NCBI GenBank assembly: GCA_019358945.1
Contig: JAHHIE010000018.1
Location: 44,138 to 108,137 of the forward strand
Length of the DNA: 64,000 nucleotides
Reading direction: 5' to 3'
Source of the DNA: Stenomitos rutilans HA7619-LM2
GTDB lineage: Bacteria; Cyanobacteriota; Cyanobacteriia; Leptolyngbyales; Leptolyngbyaceae
The translations under genes were made by a program, and so were the position numbers. The notes under the pieces were generated by a model. It made no database searches and was not told where the DNA came from. It worked only from the letters and a program-made list of their open reading frames with translations. This document shows positions 6,936-15,346 of the stretch, in pieces; position 1 is the first letter of the stretch, and each line of letters starts with the position of its first letter.

Positions 6936-8138
6936 ATGCCCTTATTTGACGCAAGCAGACATTATCCACTCGTCGAGATGGATTGGAACCCCGATACGGC
7001 TCAACAAGCGATCACTGCGATCGTCCACGAAACAATTGATCAACTGCAAACGGCGACGCTCTTGCCTGGGCATCCGCTAGACGATAACGGTTTTGGCAGC
7101 GATCTGTATCTTGGTAAAGCGGGTGTGCTGTGGGCGATCGATTATTTGCAAACGGTTGGGGCAGTTGACTCCACCTTTGAGATTGCAACTCATCTCGATG
7201 CAGCACTGGCACAAAATCGGCAGCGTTATCCCAAAGTCAGTCCCTATCCAGAGCAATCATCTTACCTATTTGGGGAATTGCCGCTGCTGCTATTGCAGTA
7301 TAAATGCAATCCTTCTGAAGACACAGCAAACGAAATTCTGCGATTGATTCACAAGAATGATTCCCAGCCGATTCGAGAGTTGATGTGGGGCATCGCAGGT
7401 TCAATGCTAACGGCTTGCTTTATGTATCAATGGACGCAGGAATCAAGATGGCAGGAAGCCTTCAAATTGCAAGCAGGGTTACTCCTAAGCGAATGGCAAT
7501 CGGTTGGTGAAGCTGGGTATTTATGGATGATTGATTTGTACGGTAGTCAGCAGCACTGGCTGGGACCTGTACATGGCTTTGCCAGTAACTTAACGCCATT
7601 GCTGATTGGACAATCCTTATTAACCGATGAGGAATTTCAAGCTATCTCAACCAAAGCGATGATCACTGTGGTTCAAACCGCTGTGACGGAGGATGGCAAA
7701 GCAAACTGGGCAGCCGTTTATGACGCAGCACATCCTGATCAAACTCCAGATCTGGTGCAGTACTGTCATGGTGCACCTGGAATGGTGACGGCTTTAGCCA
7801 TGCTACCGAAAGGGATCAATGAGTCATTCGATCGCATCTTAGAGCAGGGTGGAGAACTGACCTGGCAAGCAGGTCCATTGAGGAAAGGGTCAAATCTGTG
7901 TCACGGCACGGGGGGCAATGGCTATGCCTTTCTCAAACTCTTCGTCCGAACCGGAAATCAGATGTGGCTCGATCGCGCTAGAGTGTTTGCCATGCACGCG
8001 ATCGAACAGTACCGTTTGTCGCAGCAACTTTATCGGCAGTTGCGTTATCCGCTCTGGACAGGAGACCTCGGTCTAGCCATTTATCTATGGGACTGCCTGC
8101 AAGCACAAGCGAAGTTTCCCACGATCGACCTGTTCTAG
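6936..8138 (+). CDS. LanC-like zinc protein (lanthionine synthetase C family)
   Basis: The 400-residue protein has the alpha-toroid repeats of the LanC family, seen in the recurring GI/GL-GS or GLAGVLWA-like turns (GKAGVLWAIDYL, GIAGSMLTACF, GPVHGFASNL, GDLGLAIYLW). The zinc ligands are present: Cys277 in QYCHGAPG, and Cys322-His323 in NLCHGTGG. The CHGAPG form resembles eukaryotic LANCL proteins and stand-alone bacterial homologues rather than NisC (WCYG). True LanC cyclases add Cys thiols to dehydroamino acids in a precursor peptide. No precursor, LanB or LanM gene is visible within several kilobases, so a peptide-cyclase role is not supported; LANCL-type glutathione addition is an alternative. 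Confidence 0.85.
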   Translation: MPLFDASRHYPLVEMDWNPDTAQQAITAIVHETIDQLQTATLLPGHPLDDNGFGSDLYLGKAGVLWAIDYLQTVGAVDSTFEIATHLDAALAQNRQRYPKVSPYPEQSSYLFGELPLLLLQYKCNPSEDTANEILRLIHKNDSQPIRELMWGIAGSMLTACFMYQWTQESRWQEAFKLQAGLLLSEWQSVGEAGYLWMIDLYGSQQHWLGPVHGFASNLTPLLIGQSLLTDEEFQAISTKAMITVVQTAVTEDGKANWAAVYDAAHPDQTPDLVQYCHGAPGMVTALAMLPKGINESFDRILEQGGELTWQAGPLRKGSNLCHGTGGNGYAFLKLFVRTGNQMWLDRARVFAMHAIEQYRLSQQLYRQLRYPLWTGDLGLAIYLWDCLQAQAKFPTIDLF

Positions 8139-8148
8139 CGCGGTCTGT

Positions 8149-8835
8149 TCAGGCTAAGGGTAATTCATAGTGCTGACGAACATCGATCGCCAGTTGGGGT
8201 AATGCTTCTGGAGACAGCTTAATGGTTAGATGGGTTTGCCCGCGATCGCATCCCAATAGCATGGATAGCCGATGGCAATCGGTGATAATTCGCTGCTTGA
8301 GCTGGGATAATTCTTCTGTGTTACTAGGCAACATTGATGCCAAAGGATGAGTTTCAGCGGTTGGATTGGCAATCCTATGCCGCTGAAATGATTGCGGCTG
8401 AGATGATGGATGCTGATGAGATGCTGCTGTGTAGTCGTCCGGTGCTAAGTTGAGGTCGAATGCATCAAAAAAGATCTTCAGAGTGCGGCGATCAACTCCC
8501 GTTTCACGACTCAGAATGCGGTTGATCGTGCGCGGGTCAAGCAGCGTTTTCTCGCTCAATGCTTCAAAGGTGCGGCGATCGCCAAACTTGGTGTACACGA
8601 CTTCGGCTTGCAGCAACCGTTGCCAGCCCTGTTCAGTGAGAATTACGCCCCGACAGCGCGACCTGGTTACTAGAGGCTTGTCTAACTCTGGAGTCGATAT
8701 CGATCTGCGTATGGTTTCTTCAGGTTGGCACTCTGCTATTGTCGTGAACCTGGGCGATCGCTCTGGCTGATGGACTGGACGATTCATCAGGTTCAAGGGG
8801 CTAATCTGCTTGTGGAAGCGATCGGATGAATACAT
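8149..8835 (-). CDS. HTH-domain protein, cyanobacterial type (unknown role)
   Basis: The 228-residue protein has a central block (about residues 62-138) reading GVILTEQGWQRL ... FEALSEKTLLDPRTINRIL ... GVDRRTLKIFFDAFDL. This pattern recurs in cyanobacterial AAA/NACHT and kinase proteins as an N-terminal helix-turn-helix-like module, and here it stands alone. The flanks are low-complexity (Pro/Ser/His/Gln) and a C-terminal domain of about 60 residues follows, with two Cys near TDCHRLSMLLGCDRG. It is divergent from the eight-GAF kinase, with 259 bp between the starts, and may regulate it or pair with a partner. DNA binding is inferred only from the helix pattern. Confidence 0.65.
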   Translation of the reverse strand: MYSSDRFHKQISPLNLMNRPVHQPERSPRFTTIAECQPEETIRRSISTPELDKPLVTRSRCRGVILTEQGWQRLLQAEVVYTKFGDRRTFEALSEKTLLDPRTINRILSRETGVDRRTLKIFFDAFDLNLAPDDYTAASHQHPSSQPQSFQRHRIANPTAETHPLASMLPSNTEELSQLKQRIITDCHRLSMLLGCDRGQTHLTIKLSPEALPQLAIDVRQHYELPLA

Positions 8836-9094
8836 AAGGTTGACCTCAAAGGCGAGAGGGACTCAGGTATGCCATCCACTTTACGGATGACCTCAAGATT
8901 TGCCTACTGGCTTGTAACGGGGAATCTCAACCCCCTTTCAGGCAAGGTAAACACTAGACTTAAGTCCAGGTTGAATGCCTGACTGCCGATGAGTTCCTAG
9001 CGATCGCCGCGATCGTGCCCTCCTTTATGCTGGTAAAACGGGCAATTTTTAGTCACCATGAGAAGGGTGATTGCCTTTAAGATGCCTCTGTTTT

Positions 9095-12000
9095 ATGTCA
9101 GACCCGCTTGATGGTTTCTCCAGCCAAAGCAACGCCCCACAGCCACTGTCGTTGGTGGAGGCGATCGCCCTGCGAGAGCAAATTGCCTGTCTAGAGTGTG
9201 AAAAAGCGACGCTTCAGGCTGAACTCGATCGCTGTCGGTCTGAGACTGAGCCGTTAAAAACAAGCGATCGCACTCAACAAGCCCTACTGCAAGCGGAACA
9301 AGAACGTGCTACAGAACTGGCAAAAGCGAATGAGGCAATGCGTCGGGCTGTAAGTCGTCTTGCCGTTGAACCGAATCTTGACAGTTTTCTGGGTTTTTTG
9401 CTCTACGAGATTGCAACTCAACTAAATACTGATACGGCAGTCATCACTCCCTATGATCCCAGTACCGATCAGATGTGGATAGCGGCTCTTTTCAGCAATG
9501 GTAAACTTACCCCGCTCGATCCGATGACTCCAGCGTTGCCACGCCCGAATGTTCCTTTTCTAGATCGTTTACTCAATGCAGAAGGATTCTGTGTTTTCGA
9601 TGTAGAAGAGGATGCTGACCTCTTCTGGACTGGTGCAGTGGAGTTTCTGCGAACTTGTGGCAAGCGAAAATCTATTGCATTCGCCATTTGTCTGGACGAT
9701 CGATTCTTTGGTCAAATCAGCCTTGCCTATGAGACTCTACCTCACTTCAATCTTGAGCAGACAGCGCTAGTGCAGGCGCTGAGTACCCAGGCAGCTTTAG
9801 CCATTCAACTGACGCGACTGGCAGAAGAGGCAAAACAAGCCGCGATCGCCCGTGAACAACAACTCGCGGCCCAAGAACGTGCGGCTATATTGACGCGAGT
9901 AAACTTCGTATTGCAACGAAGTGCTGAACGCCTGGGTGCGGCGACTGACCCAGAAGCGATTATCGTTGAGATTTTGCGTACTGCTGCTGAGGTGCTAGCT
10001 CCACTGGGAGTCAAAGGGATGGGATTGATTATCTACCGACCTGTGACTAGAACCGTGCGGGTAAAAGTGCATATCGTTGACGATGTAGAACAAACCATTG
10101 CTGGCAGCGATTTGGATCGTGATTGGTCGGTAGACTTGCCTTCAATGATTGTCCCATGGCGACGAATTCAGTCTGAGAACTTTGTTTGGGGGCTGACCTC
10201 CGATGCGAGTGTGTTGATTCCCGAAGTTCGGCAGTATCACGAGTCTAGAGGCACACGCGCGATCGCCTACATTCCATTGAAACGAGGTGAAGAAATAGTG
10301 GGCTGGATTGGTTTTGATCTTGCCTCAGAAACTCCGCCGACAGCGCGACAGATTGAGATAATTCAGGCGCTCACGAGTCAAGTTGCGTTGGCACTAGAGA
10401 TGGAGCGGCTAGCAGAAGAAGTCAAACAAGCCGCGATCGCCCGTGAACAGGAAAAAGCCGCGCAAGAACGTGCCGCCGAACTGGCAAAAGCGAATGAAGC
10501 ATTGCGTCGCAGCGTTGAACGGATGGCTTCTGATACACGGCTGGAAACGCTGGTGAGTGCGTTCTTGAGTGAGGCGATCGCCACAGTTGGGGCACATAGC
10601 GCTGCGGTGATGCTGCGTTTACCAGGTAGTCTGACCTTTACACCTGCTGCTATTGTCGAAGAAAGTCGCTTGCTTTCACCTGAAGAACTTGCCAATGATC
10701 CCTACTTGTCTCGTTATGTTGAGTTCTCCTCAAGCGATATTGACGGCATCTTTTCCATGCTGGCTCGTGGAGAGACTCCCAGCATCCGAGTTGAGGATCT
10801 GCGTGAGGTCTTTCCAGAAGCCTACACTTACCATCAGCAACGCGGACATCACATTATCTGGCACGCTCCCTTGCGTCTGAAAGGCGAGATTATTGGCTTT
10901 ACAGCGATTGCCTTGCGCGACGATCGCCTCCCCAGTCGGGCTGTTCGTGAGACGGTGACTGCCCTCGCTCAACAATTGACGCTTGCCCTCGAACTGACGC
11001 GACTGGCAGAGGAAGCCAAACAAGCGGCGATCGCCCGTGAACAAGAGAAAGCCGCTCAAGAACGTGCTGTTAAGCTGGCAGAAATCAACGTTGCACTGAG
11101 ACAAACGATAGATGTCCTCGCAAACGAAAGAGACCTTGATCGCTTCTTAGGGCATGTCCTCAAGATCATTGCTGAACAATTTGATGCACCGTTAACAGAA
11201 TACTGGTTTCATCCGGAGCCTGAAAACTTAGCTTACATTGGACTGACTTATTGGCAAGGGCAGATTCTTCAGCCAGAAGATGAACCAGATCATCCTGGGC
11301 TGATTGGTTTTCCTGTTGCCTCAGACCAGATTCACAATGAGGACTTGCATCAGCGTAAGCAACATTTTGTGGTTGAAGACATTGCAACTGATCCATTTGT
11401 CATCCTAATGTCTTCCCAGATTGGTGTAGATATTGGCGAATGGTATTTAACTAGAAGAGGCAAATTAAAAGGTCTCAATATTCCGCTAGTGCTAAGTGAC
11501 AGAACTATCGGGGCAGTTAGTGTATATCTTCCTTGCGATCGCTACTTCACAGATCAGAAAATCGACCTGGCTCACGCGCTGGCTCAACAAGTTACCCTTG
11601 CGATTCAATTAACTCACTTAGCAGAGGAAGCGAAACAAGCGGCGATCGCCCGTGAACAGGAGAAAGCGGCTCAAGCACGGGCTACGGAACTGGCGAGGGC
11701 AAATGATGCACTACGACGAGGCGTTGAGCGTTTAGTTGCATCAGGTACGCTGGACGCGGCGCTTGATGCCTTTCTACTAGAGGCGCTATCCGTAGCAGAA
11801 GCGGCATCGGGTGCAGTGATGGAACGGGGCATTGGACACGAATTCATCATGCGGGCACTCGCTCAAGATGGGGAACTTGTGAAACCGTTTGACCCTCATT
11901 CCACAGAAGACCTTTATCGAGAACGAACTGCCAACGATATATCGAGTGTAATGCGCCGCACTGCCGCTGGTGAGATTGTCGTTTTTCCAGTGGATGACAA

Positions 12001-14656
12001 CTTAGAAGCCTGGTTTCCTGAAGCTGCCGCCTATCATCGCAGTCGAGGACATCAGATGATTTGGCACTTTCCGTTCCAAGTCGGCGGTGCTGTCGTGGGC
12101 TACTTGGGACTGGCATTCCGCGAGTCGCGATCGCCCAGTGAGGTGTTGCGGGAGACCGTTCAAGCCCTAGCCCATCAAGCCTCGCTGGCGCTGGAAACAC
12201 AGCGGCTAGCAGAACAGGCAAAACAAGCGGCGATCGCCCGTGAACAGGAGAAAGCGGCACAAGAACGAGCCGCAAAACTTGAGAAAGTGAATGTTACCCT
12301 TCGTCGTAGCCTTGACTGGCTAGCTCATGAAGGAAACTTGAATCAATTTTTAGAAAGAGTCCTACTTGAGATTGCCTACACTACACAAGCAGAGCTTGCC
12401 TACCTGTTTGTGCTACAAGAGCCAGAAAGAATGCTAGAGCTGACTGCACGAGTGATTGACGGAGAAATTAGCAATCATCCCACTCCGACCGAACCAGCTA
12501 TTTTCTTTGCTCCCTTCTCGGCTGATATCACTCCTGCCTTTCGGTTTATGGAGGAACAAGACTTATTTCTCACCCTGGATATGGCGATGCTTCAGCCAGA
12601 ACTCACAGCTATGATGTGGCCAGATGCTATTGATTGGCATCTGCGGGAGGGGCGCGAACAAGTTGCATCTTTGGTGCTCAAGGCAGGCGATCGCAGCGTC
12701 GGTTTTCTAGGCTTAGGATTTCGTGAGAGCCGAGAATTTTCTCAAGAAGAGCGCGAGTTGGTGATCTCCCTTTCTAACCAAGCATCTCTGGCGATTTTAT
12801 TGATCCAATTGGCTGAAGAAGCGAAACAAGCGGCGTTAGCGAAGCTTAACGAAGTTATCGCCCGTGAACAGGAACAAGCCGCCCAACAACGTGCGACAGA
12901 ACTGGCGGTAGTCAATGAAGAATTAAAGCAACGCGATCGCCTGCTGTCTGTCGTGGCTCAAATTACCAAAGATTTATTAGAAGTTGAAGAGATTGATATT
13001 GCCATCCCTGCGGCGTTACAGGCAGTTGGCGAAGTGGCAGAGATCAGCCGTGTGCTTTTGGTGATTGAAGCTCAAGACCCCGATACACAAATGCTGCATC
13101 ACCACATTGTCTATGAATGGGCAGCAGAGGGCATTCAGCGAGCGCTGGGTTTAATTGCAACCGATAACGCCACCTTTCACAGTTTGATTGAGGCACTGCA
13201 TCAGGGACAGTCCTGGTGGGGGCGGGTTGCCGATTTGCCAGATGTGACTCGGCTAGAGTTTGAAGCGCTCGGTATTCTCTCAACAGGTGTCGTGCCGATC
13301 TTTTTTGAGGGACGCTATATTGGCTGCGTTGCCCTTGATGATTGTGTCAACGTCCGTCAGTGGAACCAACAAGAGATTGATGTACTCCAGGCAGCCGCTG
13401 AAAGTATTGGAGCCGCCCTATACCGCAACCAGTTGGTCGATCGCCTGATTGAAGAACAAATTCAGGCAGAACAGGCACGCGCCGCTGAACTGATGAGAGC
13501 CAATGTGGCGCTGCAAAACTGCGTTGATCGTCTGGCGGGTCAACTCAACCCCAAAAGCTTTATTGATCACGTTTTACTAGAATCTGCGGCTCAGGTCGAG
13601 GCTCATGCTGCCGCACTGTTTCTCTACAACGATGATGAAACTCAATCCATGCAAAGCTTTGTCAAAGAGGGGCAGGTGCAGTCGATCGCCACCCATCCAG
13701 ATTTAACCCTGTTTAGAAACCCCGTATCCAGAGATCCCGTTCCTCTGTGGGACTATGCCCTGGCGCAGAGCGAAGCGGTGTTCTTCAACCTCAATAACGA
13801 GCGAGTGTGTAGTCGGTTTCAGTGGCATCAGAGTCAGGGACACCAATCGATCGTGCGCGTGCCCTTGCTGCTAGGCTCTCAACTGCTTGGCTTTATCGGT
13901 TTCTGCTTTCAAGCAGCGCGATCGCGCTTGCCTTCCAATATTGAACTCGTCATGACCCTGGCGCAGCAAGTTGCCGTAGCTCTGCATCTGGCGCAGCTAG
14001 CCGAGCAAAATCGACACGCCATTCTCACCGAAGAGCGCAACCGATTGGCCGGTGAAATTCACGATACATTGGCGCAAGCCTTTAACGGCATCTCGATTCA
14101 GCTTGGTGTTGCCAAACGCATTCAAGACCCCGAAGAAGTACAAAAGATTCTCGATCGCGCCAGCAACCTGGCTCAAACTGGCTTGGCAGAGGCACGTCGC
14201 TCCGTCTGGGCGCTCTATGACGGCGGCACCCACTACATCGATCTGGCACGAGCACTCACAACCAGCGTCGAACAACTGACAGATGGCAGCACCGCACGCA
14301 CTGTACTCAACCTGCAAGAGGCAACCTGCAACCTGCCCGCGATCGTCACCACAAACCTGCTGCGAATTGGTCAAGAAGCCCTACACAACGCCCTCAAACA
14401 CGCCCAAGCCACTACTATCTGGATCGACCTCGACTGTGATGCTAAAGCCGTGAGCTTGAGTGTGCGCGACAATGGACGGGGCTTTACCTTGCCTGCCAGC
14501 GCCAGTCGGGTCAGCGATGGTTTTGGGCTAATGGGTATGCACCAACGCGCCGAACGGATTGGCGCTCAACTGACGATCGCCACTCAGCCTGGGCAAGGAA
14601 CCGAAGTGATTGTATATGCCCCCTTGTCCGTCAGCAGAGGCAACGATGACCTATGA
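9095..14656 (+). CDS. Eight-GAF sensor histidine kinase (NarL/DesK-type HisKA_3)
   Basis: I start at ATG 9095 (MSDPLDGF); a TTG 24 bases upstream keeps the frame but lacks support. The product is about 1853 residues. An N-terminal coiled coil is followed by eight GAF-like modules at about 9345-9800, 9920-10400, 10520-11000, 11110-11610, 11730-12200, 12310-12800, 12960-13430 and 13545-13990. Nearly identical linkers (AKQAAIAREQEKAAQERA) join most of them, so the array grew by tandem duplication. The kinase end has the HisKA_3 phospho-acceptor GEIHDTLAQAF (His about 1656) and a HATPase with NALKHA, DNGRGF and GLMGM boxes. No transmembrane segment and no obvious bilin Cys are seen. Its stop overlaps the response-regulator start by 4 bp (ATGA). 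Confidence 0.93.
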   Translation: MSDPLDGFSSQSNAPQPLSLVEAIALREQIACLECEKATLQAELDRCRSETEPLKTSDRTQQALLQAEQERATELAKANEAMRRAVSRLAVEPNLDSFLGFLLYEIATQLNTDTAVITPYDPSTDQMWIAALFSNGKLTPLDPMTPALPRPNVPFLDRLLNAEGFCVFDVEEDADLFWTGAVEFLRTCGKRKSIAFAICLDDRFFGQISLAYETLPHFNLEQTALVQALSTQAALAIQLTRLAEEAKQAAIAREQQLAAQERAAILTRVNFVLQRSAERLGAATDPEAIIVEILRTAAEVLAPLGVKGMGLIIYRPVTRTVRVKVHIVDDVEQTIAGSDLDRDWSVDLPSMIVPWRRIQSENFVWGLTSDASVLIPEVRQYHESRGTRAIAYIPLKRGEEIVGWIGFDLASETPPTARQIEIIQALTSQVALALEMERLAEEVKQAAIAREQEKAAQERAAELAKANEALRRSVERMASDTRLETLVSAFLSEAIATVGAHSAAVMLRLPGSLTFTPAAIVEESRLLSPEELANDPYLSRYVEFSSSDIDGIFSMLARGETPSIRVEDLREVFPEAYTYHQQRGHHIIWHAPLRLKGEIIGFTAIALRDDRLPSRAVRETVTALAQQLTLALELTRLAEEAKQAAIAREQEKAAQERAVKLAEINVALRQTIDVLANERDLDRFLGHVLKIIAEQFDAPLTEYWFHPEPENLAYIGLTYWQGQILQPEDEPDHPGLIGFPVASDQIHNEDLHQRKQHFVVEDIATDPFVILMSSQIGVDIGEWYLTRRGKLKGLNIPLVLSDRTIGAVSVYLPCDRYFTDQKIDLAHALAQQVTLAIQLTHLAEEAKQAAIAREQEKAAQARATELARANDALRRGVERLVASGTLDAALDAFLLEALSVAEAASGAVMERGIGHEFIMRALAQDGELVKPFDPHSTEDLYRERTANDISSVMRRTAAGEIVVFPVDDNLEAWFPEAAAYHRSRGHQMIWHFPFQVGGAVVGYLGLAFRESRSPSEVLRETVQALAHQASLALETQRLAEQAKQAAIAREQEKAAQERAAKLEKVNVTLRRSLDWLAHEGNLNQFLERVLLEIAYTTQAELAYLFVLQEPERMLELTARVIDGEISNHPTPTEPAIFFAPFSADITPAFRFMEEQDLFLTLDMAMLQPELTAMMWPDAIDWHLREGREQVASLVLKAGDRSVGFLGLGFRESREFSQEERELVISLSNQASLAILLIQLAEEAKQAALAKLNEVIAREQEQAAQQRATELAVVNEELKQRDRLLSVVAQITKDLLEVEEIDIAIPAALQAVGEVAEISRVLLVIEAQDPDTQMLHHHIVYEWAAEGIQRALGLIATDNATFHSLIEALHQGQSWWGRVADLPDVTRLEFEALGILSTGVVPIFFEGRYIGCVALDDCVNVRQWNQQEIDVLQAAAESIGAALYRNQLVDRLIEEQIQAEQARAAELMRANVALQNCVDRLAGQLNPKSFIDHVLLESAAQVEAHAAALFLYNDDETQSMQSFVKEGQVQSIATHPDLTLFRNPVSRDPVPLWDYALAQSEAVFFNLNNERVCSRFQWHQSQGHQSIVRVPLLLGSQLLGFIGFCFQAARSRLPSNIELVMTLAQQVAVALHLAQLAEQNRHAILTEERNRLAGEIHDTLAQAFNGISIQLGVAKRIQDPEEVQKILDRASNLAQTGLAEARRSVWALYDGGTHYIDLARALTTSVEQLTDGSTARTVLNLQEATCNLPAIVTTNLLRIGQEALHNALKHAQATTIWIDLDCDAKAVSLSVRDNGRGFTLPASASRVSDGFGLMGMHQRAERIGAQLTIATQPGQGTEVIVYAPLSVSRGNDDL
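12836..12856 (+). repeat. 21-bp in-frame insertion splitting a HIP1 site
   Basis: In the other linkers of the kinase the DNA reads GCGGCGATCGCCCGTGAAC. Here GCGGCG and ATCGCCCG are separated by 21 extra bases containing GCGAAGCTTAACGAAG. This adds seven residues (LAKLNEV) without breaking the frame. It looks like one of the short interspersed repeats of cyanobacteria. Confidence 0.65.
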
Positions 14657-15279
14657 GCCAAGCTAACATCCGCGTCTTAATCGCTGACGATCATCCCATC
14701 GTTCGCAACGGCATGATGCTGTTGATTAAATACGAACCGGGGATGGAAACCGTTGCCGAAGCCAGCAATGGACTAGAAGCCGTGCAGCTTTTTCGTCAGC
14801 ACCAGCCCGATGTGACGCTGATGGATCTGAGAATGCCAGAGCTAAGCGGCGTGCAGGCTATTAGCACAATTCGCGACGAGTTTCCTCATGCCGTGATCAT
14901 TGTGTTGACCACCTACGATGGCGATGAAGAAATCTACCAGGGTTTGCAAGCTGGAGCTAAGGGCTATCTACTCAAGGATGCACCGCTCGATCAAGTGCTG
15001 GAAGCGATTCGCATTGTGCATGTGGGACAAAACTACATTCCTCCCGAAGTGGGAGCCAAACTTGTAGAACGCATGAGTCGCCCGCAACTGAGCGATCGCG
15101 AACGAGATGTGCTGGGTTTGATGGTGAAGGGTAAAGCCAACCAGGATATTGCTAACAGCCTCTACATTAGCGAGGGCACAGTCAAGTTTCACATCAGCAG
15201 TATTCTCAGAAAATTACAGGTGAGCGATCGCACTCAAGCAGTGCTCATCGCCCTCAAGCGCGGTATTACAAGGCTATGA
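14653..15279 (+). CDS. NarL/FixJ-family response regulator
   Basis: The 208-residue protein has a receiver domain with acidic pocket ADDHP, phospho-acceptor Asp58 in DVTLMDLRMPE, the switch Thr in VLTTYD and the Lys in LLKDAP. A LuxR-type helix-turn-helix follows: LSDRERDVLGLM ... NQDIANSLYISEGTVKFHISSILRKL. It overlaps the kinase stop by 4 bp, so the two are translationally coupled and form a cognate two-component pair. The kinase should phosphorylate Asp58 and alter DNA binding of the LuxR domain. Targets are not identifiable; the divergent HTH gene and the minus-strand porin/oxidoreductase operon next door are the nearest candidates. Confidence 0.96.
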   Translation: MSQANIRVLIADDHPIVRNGMMLLIKYEPGMETVAEASNGLEAVQLFRQHQPDVTLMDLRMPELSGVQAISTIRDEFPHAVIIVLTTYDGDEEIYQGLQAGAKGYLLKDAPLDQVLEAIRIVHVGQNYIPPEVGAKLVERMSRPQLSDRERDVLGLMVKGKANQDIANSLYISEGTVKFHISSILRKLQVSDRTQAVLIALKRGITRL

Positions 15280-15346
15280 GCAGTGACTCCTGCTTTATTC
15301 AGATGGCGGCACCTCTTGCCTGAAATCATCAGCGATCGCGTCACGC

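Noticed and set aside
9041..9075. Imperfect inverted repeat GGCAA...GTCACC / GGGTGA...TTGCC before the eight-GAF kinase
   Set aside because: The arms do not pair continuously and the spacing does not suit a terminator or operator; kept only as a note.
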